A stretch of 64,000 bases of DNA from positions 13,086 to 77,085 of the forward strand of contig DASRFK010000024.1 of the NCBI GenBank assembly GCA_035651635.1, given 5' to 3'. The notes beneath the pieces are model-generated. The model had not been told where the DNA came from. It made no database searches and worked only from the letters and a program-made list of their open reading frames with translations. A program made the position numbers and the translations under genes. The DNA comes from JANXQE01 sp035651635. GTDB taxonomy: Bacteria > Verrucomicrobiota > Verrucomicrobiia > Limisphaerales > UBA8199. This document shows positions 49,480 through 58,777 of this stretch, one piece after another (the first letter of the stretch is position 1; the number at the start of each line of letters is the position of its first letter).

Positions 49480-50469
49480 ATGCACGCAAACCAAGGCTTG
49501 AACCCGAAGCGCCATCGTCCCGCGTTTTCTCGGGGACGTGAACAGGCCGTATTTGATTCCACTCGCGGGCGCGCGAGTAAGCAGTTTTTTGAGGCTCAAC
49601 AAACGCCGACGGATAGCCGCGCGATCGCCTTCGATAATCTTCCAGGAGCAGCTGAGCTTTACGTTACCAGGTCGGGCCCGATTTTTCCGTAATGGTCGGC
49701 AATGAACGACGCGGCCTGTCTTACGAATGTGCCAAACTCGCCACCGACAAGGTTCAGGTGCCGATGCTTTCGCGCCGGATCAATTGCTTGAACGTAGCTG
49801 CTGCTTCAGCACTTGCGCTTTATTACCTCCGCGGAACGCGCGTCGGTCCGATGGCTGTCCGGGGTGAGCCCAACAATCGGCGACCCGAGGTCCTGCTGCT
49901 GGGTGCAGAGGATCACGTGGAACTCGGAAGCGCTATTCGCTCCACTGCAGCTTTTGGGTGGGGAAGAGTTTTCATCGAGGACCGCCAACAGGTTTGGTTC
50001 GGTTGCGAGCGAGCCGTCCGCGCGGAAGGCCGGGCTGCCGCGCGTCGAGGCAAAAACGAAATCCTCTGTATTCCGTGTGCCAACCGGGGCAACGCACGGT
50101 TTTCCTAGAGTGACCATCATCACCACCCAAGCACTTGGCGCACCATTACACAGGGTGAACCTCGCACGTGGCTCGAGCCAGCTCGTGGTTATCCCGGATG
50201 AAAAGAATCTGGATCAATCTGCGGAAATTTGGTCACGGCTGGGAAAAGAAGTCGAATTCGCTCACCTGCAGATCCCGACAACGAAATTTCCATACCACTA
50301 CCGCCTAACGGCTACGATTGCTCTGGCGGAGATTTCCCGCCAGGTTGGACGCCGTGCAACCGCAAAAGTCCCGCGCGCAGGCCGCCCGCCGTTTTACGAT
50401 CATCGTTTGGCGCGCCTGGCCGAAGCGGCTGGACAAAGTGTCAGCCTGGAAGAACTAGTCGATTATTGA
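49480..50469 (+). pseudogene. SpoU/TrmH-family RNA methyltransferase, frameshifted
   Basis: Similarity is spread over three segments in two frames. The first (49480 to about 49670) has RASKQFFEAQQTPTDSRAIAFDNLPGAAEL. The second (about 49665-50080, other frame) has VMVGNERRGLSYECAKLATDKVQVPMLSRRINCLNVAAASALALY, the SAM-binding knot loops of SpoU enzymes, and then a second domain start. The third (about 50080-50469, first frame again) has SSQLVVIPDEKNLDQSAEIWSRLGKEVEFAHLQIP and YHYRLTATIALAEISRQVGRRA. Two frameshifts are needed to join them, so the gene is probably dead. It would have modified tRNA or rRNA 2'-O-ribose. Confidence 0.6.
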
Positions 50470-50567
50470 ATAATTCTGAACGGTTCAGGGGCACTGCGAA
50501 TTCCGATTCGACAAGTTCCCAAAATGGGAACATAATTCTTGCCGCGCAGTGATTTCCGTGAGAACTT

Positions 50568-50861
50568 ATGCGGGTAATTTCGAGAAGATGGTTAAATGAG
50601 CTGGCGAGAAAACATCCCGATGCAAAGCCGGGCCTGGATGCGTGGTTCCACGAAGCCGAGGACGCGGACTGGGCCACCCCCGCGCAAGTCAAAGCGCAGT
50701 ACGCCACGGCCAGCATACTGAAAAATGGTCGGGTCGTACTCAACATCGCCGGAAACAAGTATCGTTTGGTCGTCCGGATTAATTACGCGTATCGCGTAGT
50801 TTATGTTCGATTTGCAGGGACGCACACCGATTACGACCGCATTGAAGCGGAGGAAATTTGA
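50568..50861 (+). CDS. higB: HigB-type mRNA interferase toxin
   Basis: 97 residues of the RelE/HigB superfamily: helical N-terminus (ISRRWLNELARKHPDAKPGLDAWFHEAE), DWATPAQVKAQYATASIL, VVLNIAGNKYRLVVRINYAYRVVYVRFAGTHTDYDRI. The RLVVRI and YVRFAGTHTDY strands match HigB toxins, which cut mRNA on ribosomes. It precedes its antitoxin gene, as is typical for higBA. The antitoxin ATG overlaps the toxin stop by one base (TGATG), and GGAGGAA just before it serves as its ribosome-binding site. The pair is intact, although genes on both sides are broken. Confidence 0.85.
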   Translation: MRVISRRWLNELARKHPDAKPGLDAWFHEAEDADWATPAQVKAQYATASILKNGRVVLNIAGNKYRLVVRINYAYRVVYVRFAGTHTDYDRIEAEEI

Positions 50862-51226
50862 TGAAAGCCAAAATAATTAAGACGAAAAGAGAGTATGAAG
50901 CGGCGCTTGCCAGAATTGACAAACTGATGGACGCCGCGCCCAATACTCCTCAAGGCGATGAATTGGAACTGCTTTCGCTTCTGGTTCACGACTACGAAGA
51001 GAAGAAGTTCCCAATCGCTAAGCCGGATCCGATTGCGGCGATTCGATTCCGGATGGAACAACAGGGGCTTGCGCCAAAAGACTTGGTCCCGTTGTTGGGC
51101 AGCCGAAGTCGTGTATCCGAAGTGCTTTCGGGCAGACGCGGCCTCAGTCTAAAGATGATTCGTGCCCTGGTCCTGCGTTTGCGCATACCCGCGGAACTGT
51201 TACTGGGCGAGACGGCCAAAGCATAA
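50861..51226 (+). CDS. higA: HigA-type antitoxin
   Basis: 121 residues from the ATG at 50861. The N-terminal half (YEAALARIDKLMDAAPNTPQGDELELLSLLVHDYEEKKFPI) is typical of HigA antitoxins that wrap the toxin, and the C-terminal half has a Cro/XRE helix-turn-helix (GLAPKDLVPLLGSRSRVSEVLSGRRGLSLKMIRALVLRLRIPAELLLGE). It neutralises HigB and represses the operon. It is translationally coupled to higB. Confidence 0.88.
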   Translation: MKAKIIKTKREYEAALARIDKLMDAAPNTPQGDELELLSLLVHDYEEKKFPIAKPDPIAAIRFRMEQQGLAPKDLVPLLGSRSRVSEVLSGRRGLSLKMIRALVLRLRIPAELLLGETAKA

Positions 51227-51257
51227 GCGTTTGGGTTTGGAACCAACTGGTGCCCCT

Positions 51258-51822
51258 TCATTCCACCCACCGCCATTGCGGTCGATCCAGCAAGTTCTGC
51301 CCCTTCACCTGTGTTTGTCCCAGTTCCTTCTGCAATTCGATCACACGCGTTTCCGGACTTTGACCCAGAGCGGCGATTAGCGCGGCCGAATGCGTCACGA
51401 CCCACACCTGTGTTGTTTCTGCTGCTTTGATGATCAGTCGCGATAAAGCTGGGAGCAAATCAGGATGGTGACTGGTCTCCGGCTCGTTCAGCACCATCAT
51501 AGACGGTGGGCGCGGAGTCAGCAGAGCCGCCAACCAGAGGAGAAACCGCAGCATGCCATCGGATAGCTCAGCGCCACTGAGAGGACGCAGCAAGCCGGGT
51601 TGTTGAAATTCGATCGCAAACCGGCCGTCTGCTCCAACTTCGATTCTGATGCTAGCTCCAGGGAACGCGGCATCGACAGCCTCGCTGACGGCATCCGCGT
51701 CCCCAACCTCGAGGATTGCCTGGATTGCCGCTGCCAGGTCGCCGCCGTCATGACCAAGGCCCGGCGTGCGAGTTCCAAGCCTCGGGATTCGAGCCGGCGA
51801 ATCTACATCCGTGCGAAGGCTT
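51258..51822 (-). pseudogene. C-terminal fragment of an AAA (ABC-type) ATPase
   Basis: The minus-strand frame reads DLAAAIQAILEVGDADAVSEAVDAAFPGASIRIEV, then LSGAELSDGMLRFLLWLAALL (signature region), MMVLNEPETSHHPDLLPALSRLI (Walker B and following) and TQVWVVTHSAALIAAL (switch His), ending near LLDRPQWRWVE. These are the second half of a RecF/OLD-like AAA_21 ATPase. The Walker A half is missing: a stop codon lies upstream at about 51824, and the sequence there belongs to another gene (DUF6717). The Asp of Walker B is Asn in MMVLNEPE, so even the remaining part lacks a normal active site. Confidence 0.65.
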
Positions 51823-52026
51823 CACTTTGTAGCCCGGGAATGGTGTTGCAGAAAACAACAGGCGAAAGCCTTTCTCAGCGTTGGGAATGTCGCTCACCAG
51901 GACATCGATCATCGTGTCCGCGCCTGAAACGAAGGGCTCTTTGTCGAGGCCAACGCGCGCATCGTCGAAGACCCACATGCCTTCATATCGGAAGCCGACG
52001 CGCTTATTGGAAGAGTGCGTGCCCAT
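51812..52026 (-). pseudogene. N-terminal fragment of a DUF6717 protein
   Basis: The frame from the ATG at 52026 matches DUF6717 proteins: RYEGMWVFDDARVGLDKEPFVSGADTMIDVLVSDIPNAEKGFRLLFSATPFPGY. Family members have about 100-110 residues and continue for 40 more; here similarity stops at the junction with the AAA ATPase fragment near 51815. The function of the family is unknown. Confidence 0.6.
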
Positions 52027-52867
52027 GAGAAAGCTCGGTTGTCGGACTTTGGTCGCCCTCGCTCCATCGGAGCGCAAAGGCCCGCCGTTCTCTATTGGAA
52101 TAAAAATGCTTCATGGTTGGGGTGCTATACTTTTCCTCGATCAAAGCAGCCGGCAAATGCAGATGCTCACGAACATACGCATACTGATCAGCATAGCCCT
52201 TCGAGCTCCCGACGTTACGGTGAATTACCTCTGGTACCTCGCACCCTAGAAATTCGTGCAACATCTTCGGCAGGCTAGGCAGCGCCTCGAAACGGTAAAC
52301 CATTACTCGCGCGTGGTGGTTTTCGTAAAACGCATAGCCTTTTTGACGCCGAAAGACCGTCCGGAATACATCAATATCGAAGAAGCGGCCGAGCTCTTGA
52401 TCGAACCAGTTTTCCAGCGCAGTGAACATCGCTGGGCGCATCAATGCTTTGCGGCACACCTCGACGGTGAGGCCATTCACGTCATGCGCAAAATACCTGT
52501 AATTTTGGAAGATGGAAGAGAGCGCCAGCCCAATCGATTCGCGCACTCCTGATATAATTTCCAATTTAGGGATTGGCATTCCACACCAGCGCAAAATCTT
52601 ACGGACGCGAATCGTTTTAAGCAGCAAATCCGCAGTCTCCATTTGCTCCTTAGCGATTTGCTTCCAGGCTTCATCGGTTTTATCGCTCTTGAGTACATCG
52701 CTGACTTTTGAGCCAGTGGCGGGACTCAAATAATGGAATCGGAAAATCTGATGAGGCAACGAGCAGCACTGCAGGGTCGCTTCGATCGTTTGCGAACCGG
52801 TTTTCGGCATTTGGTAAATCAAAAGGAGCCTGCGAAAAGCCAAATCCCATTTCATGTGCTGGAACAC
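52004..52867 (-). CDS. Sulfotransferase-like (capsular polysaccharide synthesis) protein
   Basis: 287 residues. YQMPKTGSQTIEATL (about 18-32) resembles the 5'-phosphosulfate-binding loop of sulfotransferases as found in the putative capsular polysaccharide synthesis family. VRESIGLALSSIFQNY near residue 108 fits the 3'-phosphate-binding segment. The remaining family motifs are less clear. The enzyme may transfer sulfate to a surface glycan. The start is GTG 52867 or ATG 52855. Its 3' end overlaps the DUF6717 fragment by 23 bases. Confidence 0.65.
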   Translation of the reverse strand: MFQHMKWDLAFRRLLLIYQMPKTGSQTIEATLQCCSLPHQIFRFHYLSPATGSKVSDVLKSDKTDEAWKQIAKEQMETADLLLKTIRVRKILRWCGMPIPKLEIISGVRESIGLALSSIFQNYRYFAHDVNGLTVEVCRKALMRPAMFTALENWFDQELGRFFDIDVFRTVFRRQKGYAFYENHHARVMVYRFEALPSLPKMLHEFLGCEVPEVIHRNVGSSKGYADQYAYVREHLHLPAALIEEKYSTPTMKHFYSNRERRAFALRWSEGDQSPTTELSHGHALFQ

Positions 52868-53213
52868 GCCTCAGTGGTCCCTGGCGATGAGGATCGCCAC
52901 AACCCAGAACCACAAGGCGTGCAAGGACTCGACGAAGCGAACTTCATGCCAGCGGGCTTGCTGAAGGAACAGTGAGCGCCTGTAGCGTGGCAGGTTTGTT
53001 ATTCCCGCTTCAGATGGCCGCTGTCGCTGGAACAAATTGTTCCACCGGTGATCGCTGGTGTTCCAACTCGGTGATTCCGTACGCGGAAAGAAGTTGGGTG
53101 CAGGGTTTATTCATGAAGACGCTGCTCGGGCCCGCGCTCGTGTCTAAACAGGTTGCTCTCCGGCAGAGTTTCGGGGTTGGCGGCAATCACAGACCGCAAA
53201 CACCAGGGGACCG
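52868..53213. other. Intergenic region, no gene seen
   Basis: 346 bases between two minus-strand genes. Frames here are short or antisense. No RNA gene or strong terminator is evident. Confidence 0.4.
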
Positions 53214-53756
53214 TCATGGCGTGCCGGTGTGATCGACAACCCGCTCGCCGGTATACGCCCGGCCCGCGTAAACCGCGTTAATCTCCGGTCTGGAGTACTG
53301 CATCCACCCGGCAAGAATGTCATTTACGAGAGCTCCCTGCGCATTTCGGCTCAGCTGTTCGAGGCCCATCCACGAGCCCAATGCGCTCTCGTGGTACTCA
53401 TCGAAGAGCAACGCTTGTCGGACTACGACCGAACCGGCCGGATTGCGAACATCGGTATACGTGTATTCCATCTGGATAACGTCAGCCACAAAGGCACCAT
53501 TGCTGCGGACCACTACGGTGTCTCGTTTGTTGGGTCGATAAACAAATACGAGCGTGGAGGGATCCAGGCCGTTGTCTTTGGCGACTTTGTTGACAAAGTC
53601 TTGCTCCGTAAACGCTCGAGCAATGATATGGCCCGTAGCATTGGTGGTGTAGTAAGTTCCACGCCAATATAGCCTGAACAGGTCATCCGCCCGATCGAGC
53701 AGAGGTTGCGTCAATGCAATCCAAGTCGCCAACCACAAGCATGTTCTCATATTCAT
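53214..53756 (-). CDS. Secreted protein of unknown function
   Basis: About 180 residues from the ATG at 53756 with a signal peptide (MRTCLWLATWIALTQPLLDRA). The mature part begins LFRLYWRGTYYTTNATGHIIARAFTEQDFVNKVAKDNGLDPSTLVFVYRPNKRDTVVV, a pattern I associate with short Verrucomicrobia secreted proteins of unknown role. The reading frame reaches the end of the peptide-synthetase gene (53762), so it may be the last gene of that transcript. Confidence 0.55.
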   Translation of the reverse strand: MNMRTCLWLATWIALTQPLLDRADDLFRLYWRGTYYTTNATGHIIARAFTEQDFVNKVAKDNGLDPSTLVFVYRPNKRDTVVVRSNGAFVADVIQMEYTYTDVRNPAGSVVVRQALLFDEYHESALGSWMGLEQLSRNAQGALVNDILAGWMQYSRPEINAVYAGRAYTGERVVDHTGTP

Positions 53757-53761
53757 AGTGA

Positions 53762-56700
53762 TCAACCGTGTGTTTTATAACCCGCAGAGGCAGCATTGGT
53801 GGCGTTGTCACCCAATCGGGACACCTCTCCCGTCGAGGCACGTCCAAATAGACGCCTCGGCCAGGACAAGAAACCCCTTGGCGACTGCGCCGGTTGCTCT
53901 ACATTAAAATCCTCCAGGGCAATCTGCGGCTGGTGAACAAGGAGCTCAAAAGCCCGTTGGAACATATTCAGGGTTTGGCAAATCGTGCGTTCATTAAACA
54001 GCGCTTGGTCGTATTCGCACATCATGGACCACTCCGATCCGTGCGCTTCCGCCTCGAAGCGCAAATCGAGTAAGGGTCTGCGCGCGGGCAGCGGAATGGG
54101 CTTAATCTTGACGCCAGGAGCTGCAAATGTGGCGGCCGGATAATTGTGCCAGAGGAGTGCTACGTTGAACAGCGGGTTGCGCGAGAGTGTGCGCTTGGGA
54201 TTGGCGGCCGCAACTATATGCTCGAAAGGACAGTCCTGGTGAGTTTGTGCGGCCAGAACGGTTTGGCGGATTTCAGCGAGCATTTCCGCGGCGCTTTGGC
54301 TTGCGGACAAGCGGATTCGTAGCGGCAGGAAGTTCATAAAACACCCAATCAGGGCCTCAAATTCGCGGCGGCTGCGGCCTGCCACTACCGTGCCGATCAC
54401 CAGATCCGCCACCCGCGTCCACTTATAGAGTGTCACGGCCAAAGCTCCCAATAGCGCCATGAACGGAGTAACGCCACGCGCACGCAGAACTTTAGTCCCC
54501 ACCGAAATCGACTGGTCGGGAAGCGTGATCGCGCTACGGCCTGCGGCTTTGCTGGCATGGACCGCAGCCCTTTCTGGCGCAATGGCAGGCCAAGTTATCG
54601 CGCGGGGAGCCCCGGCCAGAACCCGCTTCCAAAAGCACATGTGCTTTTCCAAGGACGCTCCTTTGATCTCATCCCGCTGCCAGTCGGCAAAATCGCTATA
54701 TTGAACCGCCAAGCGGGAACATGTCGTGGGAGAGCCGGAAGTCATCGCTGCGTAAGCCTGGCTCCATTCTCGGAAAAGGATTCCCAAAGACCAACCGTCG
54801 GAAACAATGTGGTGCATAACCGTCAGCAAAGCGTGCTCGCGCTCACCAAACCGGAAAAGCAAGACGCGCAGCAGAGGAGTATTACCGAGGTTAAAAGCCC
54901 TGCCGATCTCCACCGCGAGGTGTCGTTGCAACTCGATCTCGCGAGTTCGCCGTGGCACGTGGGCTAGACTGCTTAGGGTTATTTGCACATGCAGATTCGG
55001 CACGATGCACTGGCAAAGATTGCCCCCGACGTATTCGAACCGGGTGCGCAGCGTCTCGTGGCGTGCGACGACGTTGTTGAGCGCACATTCCATGCGCTGC
55101 GGGTCCACGTCGCCGTCGAGGTGGAATGCGCAGGCCATGTTATACGCGTCCGACGTTGGACTAAGCTCGTGAAGAAAAAAGAGCTGCTGCTGTATAAATG
55201 AAGCCGGCGGGTTGTTGTCGCCTCGGGAAAGTCGCTGTCGCTGCGCGGAGGAGCCGCTGGCGTTTGGGTCTGGACTTATGCCATCTAATACTGTAGCCAA
55301 ATCTGCGACAGTGGGCTTTTCGAATAACCTGGAGAGAGTCAACTCGAATCCGAAACGTTCCCGGACGCGCGCCAAAACTTGCATCGCCAGTAACGAATCT
55401 CCTCCGAGTTCGAGGAAGTTGTCGTGGATTCCGACCTCCTGGATTTGCAGCACCTCGCCCCAAATCGCTGCCAGATCTGCTTGTATGCCGGTAATCGGAT
55501 TATCGCATTGCCGAGCCAGCGCGGGCCTGGCTTCGTCCGGAGGCGCCAAAGCCTGGCGGTCCAGCTTTCCTGACGGGGTAATAGGCAGCGCGTCCAACGG
55601 TATAAAAGCCGAGGGCACCATATAAGCAGGCAAGCGACCGCGGAGAAACTCCATCAGGTCTGAAACGGAAGGTGAATATCTAGGCTGGGCCACAAAGTAG
55701 GCAACCAACCGCTTGTGCTCGGCCCGGTCGTTTTGCGCGATTACGACCGCCTCCTTGACCGAAGGACAGGAGCGCAGGGCGGATTCGATTTCTCCTGGCT
55801 CAATCCGAAAGCCGCGTATTTTCACTTGGCCGTCCACCCGTCCGACAAACTCGAAGTTCCCATCCGGCTCCAGTTTGGCCAAATCTCCGGTGCGGTACAA
55901 GCGCTCCGAAGGAATGCAACCAGGGTTTGGGATGAAGCGCTCGGCCGTAAGCTCAGGCCGACGCAGGTATCCGCGCGCCAGGTTCACGCCTCCAAGATAC
56001 AGTTCTCCCTGCGCGCCATCAGCCACGGGCCGCAGGTTCTGATCGAGAATAATCGCATACGTATTTGTGATGGGTTTGCCGATCGGCAAAGTGTCCCGCG
56101 TCCGGTCCGCTTCGCAAACCAAAGCGGTAATGGTGGCTTCGGTCGGGCCGTAAGCGTTGAGCAATCTTACGGAAGCAGGCACCATCTGTTTCCACCGACG
56201 ATAGGCCTGTTCCGAAACCTTCTCTCCGCCGATGATCACCAGCCGGACGGACCTTGGCCAGAGGTTGTCTGAGAAATTCGCCACCAGCTCATGCCAATAC
56301 GCTGTCGGCAAATTCAGAACCGAAAGGCGTTCCTGAGCCACAAATCTCAAAAACTCCTGCACCGACGAGATCGCATCGGAGGGACGTAGCACCACAGTGC
56401 ATCCAGAAAGCCAGCTCGGAATCATTTCCTCGATCGAAACATCGAAGCTGAGCGAGGCGAATTGCAGCACTCGATCCGCGGGGCAAAGCTGGTAAATCTG
56501 CGATATCACCAGGCTGTGATTCAGCAGCGCGCGGTGACTAATCTCCACACCTTTGGGCGCGCCGGTTGAACCCGAAGTGTAGATCACATACGCCAGGTTT
56601 TCGGACGACGCGCTCGCCCGAGGAGATTCCCGCGGCAAATGAGGCAGGTCTTGAAGTTCCTCGATAGCGACAGTTGGGACCGGGCAGCCAATAAATCGGG

Positions 56701-57127
56701 CGCGAAGGGCGGTCTGCGTGAGGACAACTGCCGGTTTGGCATCTGCCAGCAGGCAATTCAGTCGCTGGGCTGGATAATCCGGATCCAGCGGCAAGTAGGC
56801 CCCGCCTGCTTTCCACACCGCGAGCAAAGTTACAGCAAACTCCAGCGAACGTTTGGCGCAAACCCCGACGAGCACCTCCGGCCCAACCCCAAGGTTCTTC
56901 AGGAAATGCGCCATCCGGTTGGCGCGCGCGTCGAGATCGACATAACTCAAATCATCGTTTTGGAACCTCGCCGCGATTGCGGAGCTCAGCCAAGGAATGC
57001 GCCGAGAGAGGCAATCGGTAAAAGTTCCCCCTGGTGCGGAATTAGCCTGCAGTCTGTCAGCTCCGTACATGCTTTTGCTTTTTAGGCTTTCGAAGCCCGC
57101 CTCCGTTTGAAAACGATCCTCGCGCAT
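53762..57127 (-). CDS. Single-module nonribosomal peptide synthetase, A-T-C order
   Basis: 1121 residues. Adenylation domain at about 35-540: YTSGSTGAPKG (183-193), NAYGPTE (323-329), YRTGDL and GKLDR motifs. Thiolation domain with LGGDSLL (Ser578). Condensation domain from about 640 to 1080 with HHIVSDG (772-778). The A-domain pocket residues read by eye are D, V, E, N, I, G, A, I, T (positions 235 to 331 of GrsA numbering), and I do not match them to a known substrate. There is no thioesterase, no N-terminal condensation domain and no tailoring gene beside it. It could load one amino acid and condense it with an acceptor supplied by another enzyme. Confidence 0.85.
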   Translation of the reverse strand: MREDRFQTEAGFESLKSKSMYGADRLQANSAPGGTFTDCLSRRIPWLSSAIAARFQNDDLSYVDLDARANRMAHFLKNLGVGPEVLVGVCAKRSLEFAVTLLAVWKAGGAYLPLDPDYPAQRLNCLLADAKPAVVLTQTALRARFIGCPVPTVAIEELQDLPHLPRESPRASASSENLAYVIYTSGSTGAPKGVEISHRALLNHSLVISQIYQLCPADRVLQFASLSFDVSIEEMIPSWLSGCTVVLRPSDAISSVQEFLRFVAQERLSVLNLPTAYWHELVANFSDNLWPRSVRLVIIGGEKVSEQAYRRWKQMVPASVRLLNAYGPTEATITALVCEADRTRDTLPIGKPITNTYAIILDQNLRPVADGAQGELYLGGVNLARGYLRRPELTAERFIPNPGCIPSERLYRTGDLAKLEPDGNFEFVGRVDGQVKIRGFRIEPGEIESALRSCPSVKEAVVIAQNDRAEHKRLVAYFVAQPRYSPSVSDLMEFLRGRLPAYMVPSAFIPLDALPITPSGKLDRQALAPPDEARPALARQCDNPITGIQADLAAIWGEVLQIQEVGIHDNFLELGGDSLLAMQVLARVRERFGFELTLSRLFEKPTVADLATVLDGISPDPNASGSSAQRQRLSRGDNNPPASFIQQQLFFLHELSPTSDAYNMACAFHLDGDVDPQRMECALNNVVARHETLRTRFEYVGGNLCQCIVPNLHVQITLSSLAHVPRRTREIELQRHLAVEIGRAFNLGNTPLLRVLLFRFGEREHALLTVMHHIVSDGWSLGILFREWSQAYAAMTSGSPTTCSRLAVQYSDFADWQRDEIKGASLEKHMCFWKRVLAGAPRAITWPAIAPERAAVHASKAAGRSAITLPDQSISVGTKVLRARGVTPFMALLGALAVTLYKWTRVADLVIGTVVAGRSRREFEALIGCFMNFLPLRIRLSASQSAAEMLAEIRQTVLAAQTHQDCPFEHIVAAANPKRTLSRNPLFNVALLWHNYPAATFAAPGVKIKPIPLPARRPLLDLRFEAEAHGSEWSMMCEYDQALFNERTICQTLNMFQRAFELLVHQPQIALEDFNVEQPAQSPRGFLSWPRRLFGRASTGEVSRLGDNATNAASAGYKTHG

Positions 57128-57349
57128 AAAATAGGCAGAGCCTTTAAGGTCATCGCCTGAATCCCCGAGATTCAGACAGCGCCTCTCTGGTCACGTTAGC
57201 CAGAGTTATGCCAAGTATCGAAGGGCCTAGCTCTACAGCCAGGGCAAGAAGCGGTCCGCCGCCAAACGCGGACAACGAGGGCTACGTGGATGGAACGAAA
57301 TGTGCCAGGGATGGTCCCGCTGGTATCAACGATAGCTCTGGTTCGTCAC

Positions 57350-58777
57350 CTAAAGTTCACTTTCTGAAGGTGGCATAGGGCGCAGACCCAATTCGGTGAG
57401 TTTTTCCCTCATTTTTAACCGTGTGACTCCCAGCCAGCGGGCAGCCTTAGCTTGGTTCCCTTGAGCTCGCTGGATGGCCTGAGCGAACAGCGCCGGCTCC
57501 ATGTCGGCAATCATCCTGGCATAGGCGTTCTGCTCCTCGCCGCGCTCTGCCTGGGTCAGCAAATCAGAAATGTACGCGGCGTGCGTTTGGCCCAAGAGAT
57601 CGAGCGGCTTACGCGACTTGCCCAGAACCTGCTGCACGTGTTCCAAGCCGATTGCAAAAGGCCGCGCCATTAGCAGGGACTGGCGCACGACATTCTCCAA
57701 CTCTCGGACATTACCCGGCCAGGATTGGGTTTGAAGCCACGCCGTTGCTTCGGCCTGAATCGCGGGTGTTCCAGCGTCAAGGTCCTTGGCATAGCGTTCG
57801 ATGAAGAACTTCACCAACTCGGGGATGTCCTCCGTACGTTCGTTTAAGGAGGGAAGCTTTATGGTGACAACGCTTAAACGGTAGTACAGATCCTCACGAA
57901 ATTCTTTTTCGTTGATGGCTGCATCCAAATCCCGATGAGTGGCCGCCAAAACGCGGACGTCCACTGGAATGATTTCGTCGCCTCCGAGTCTTTGGAGACA
58001 CCCTTCCTGAAGCACCCGCAGCAGTTTTGCCTGTGTATTGGGCGAAAGGTCCCCGATTTCATCCAGAAAAATGGTCCCCCCGTGGGCTTGTTCAAACCGC
58101 CCAATCCGGCGCGTTTGGGCCCCCGTAAAGCTACCACGCTCGTGACCGAACAACTCGCTCTCCAAAAGTGTCTCGGGAATAGCCGCGCAATTGACCGCAA
58201 TGAAAGGGGCTGCCGAGCGATGACTGTGCTGATACAGGGCGCGGGCGACCAGTTCTTTTCCCGTGCCCGTAGCGCCGCGGATCAACACCGTCACGGGCGT
58301 TGCTGCCACGCGGCCGATTTCCTTGTAAAGGTTTTGCATGATTCGGCTGTTGCCGACAATCGCTCTTTTGGCCGAACGAGCCTCACCCATTTCGACCGGT
58401 TCCGACATCAATCGCGAACTGGCAACCGCAGAGCCGGCTAAATCCAATAATTCATCGGCTTCGAAGGGTTTAAGGAGGTATTCGCACGCGCCAAGCTTCA
58501 TCGCTTCGATGGCTGTCTCGGTTGTTCCATGAGCAGTCATCATGATGATGGGTAATTTGGGTTTGGCTGCATGGAGTTGGGCCACCAATTCAAGGCCGTC
58601 TAATCCCGGAAGCTTGAGATCGGTGATTACCAGATCGTAGGAATGGTCTTGGGCCTGCTTTAGGCCGATGTCACCGCGGGCAACGACAGCCACCAGGTAA
58701 TTCTCCGCGGAGAGAACCTTTTGGAGGGCCGAAGCCGTGCTGGGGTCATCCTCGATAAGTAATATTCTCGCTTGCAT
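57350..58777 (-). CDS. NtrC-family sigma-54-dependent response regulator
   Basis: 475 residues: receiver (Asp53 in ITDLKLPG; Lys103 in LLKPF), AAA+ domain with Walker A GATGTGKE (168-175), GSFTGA loop (215-220; the usual GAFTGA with a Ser), FLDEIGDL Walker B and a Fis-type C-terminal helix-turn-helix (ALFAQAIQRAQGNQAKAARWLGVTRLKMREKL). It activates RNA polymerase with sigma-54. Its start lies inside the 3' end of the kinase gene (32-base overlap), so the two are coupled. Confidence 0.9.
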   Translation of the reverse strand: MQARILLIEDDPSTASALQKVLSAENYLVAVVARGDIGLKQAQDHSYDLVITDLKLPGLDGLELVAQLHAAKPKLPIIMMTAHGTTETAIEAMKLGACEYLLKPFEADELLDLAGSAVASSRLMSEPVEMGEARSAKRAIVGNSRIMQNLYKEIGRVAATPVTVLIRGATGTGKELVARALYQHSHRSAAPFIAVNCAAIPETLLESELFGHERGSFTGAQTRRIGRFEQAHGGTIFLDEIGDLSPNTQAKLLRVLQEGCLQRLGGDEIIPVDVRVLAATHRDLDAAINEKEFREDLYYRLSVVTIKLPSLNERTEDIPELVKFFIERYAKDLDAGTPAIQAEATAWLQTQSWPGNVRELENVVRQSLLMARPFAIGLEHVQQVLGKSRKPLDLLGQTHAAYISDLLTQAERGEEQNAYARMIADMEPALFAQAIQRAQGNQAKAARWLGVTRLKMREKLTELGLRPMPPSESEL

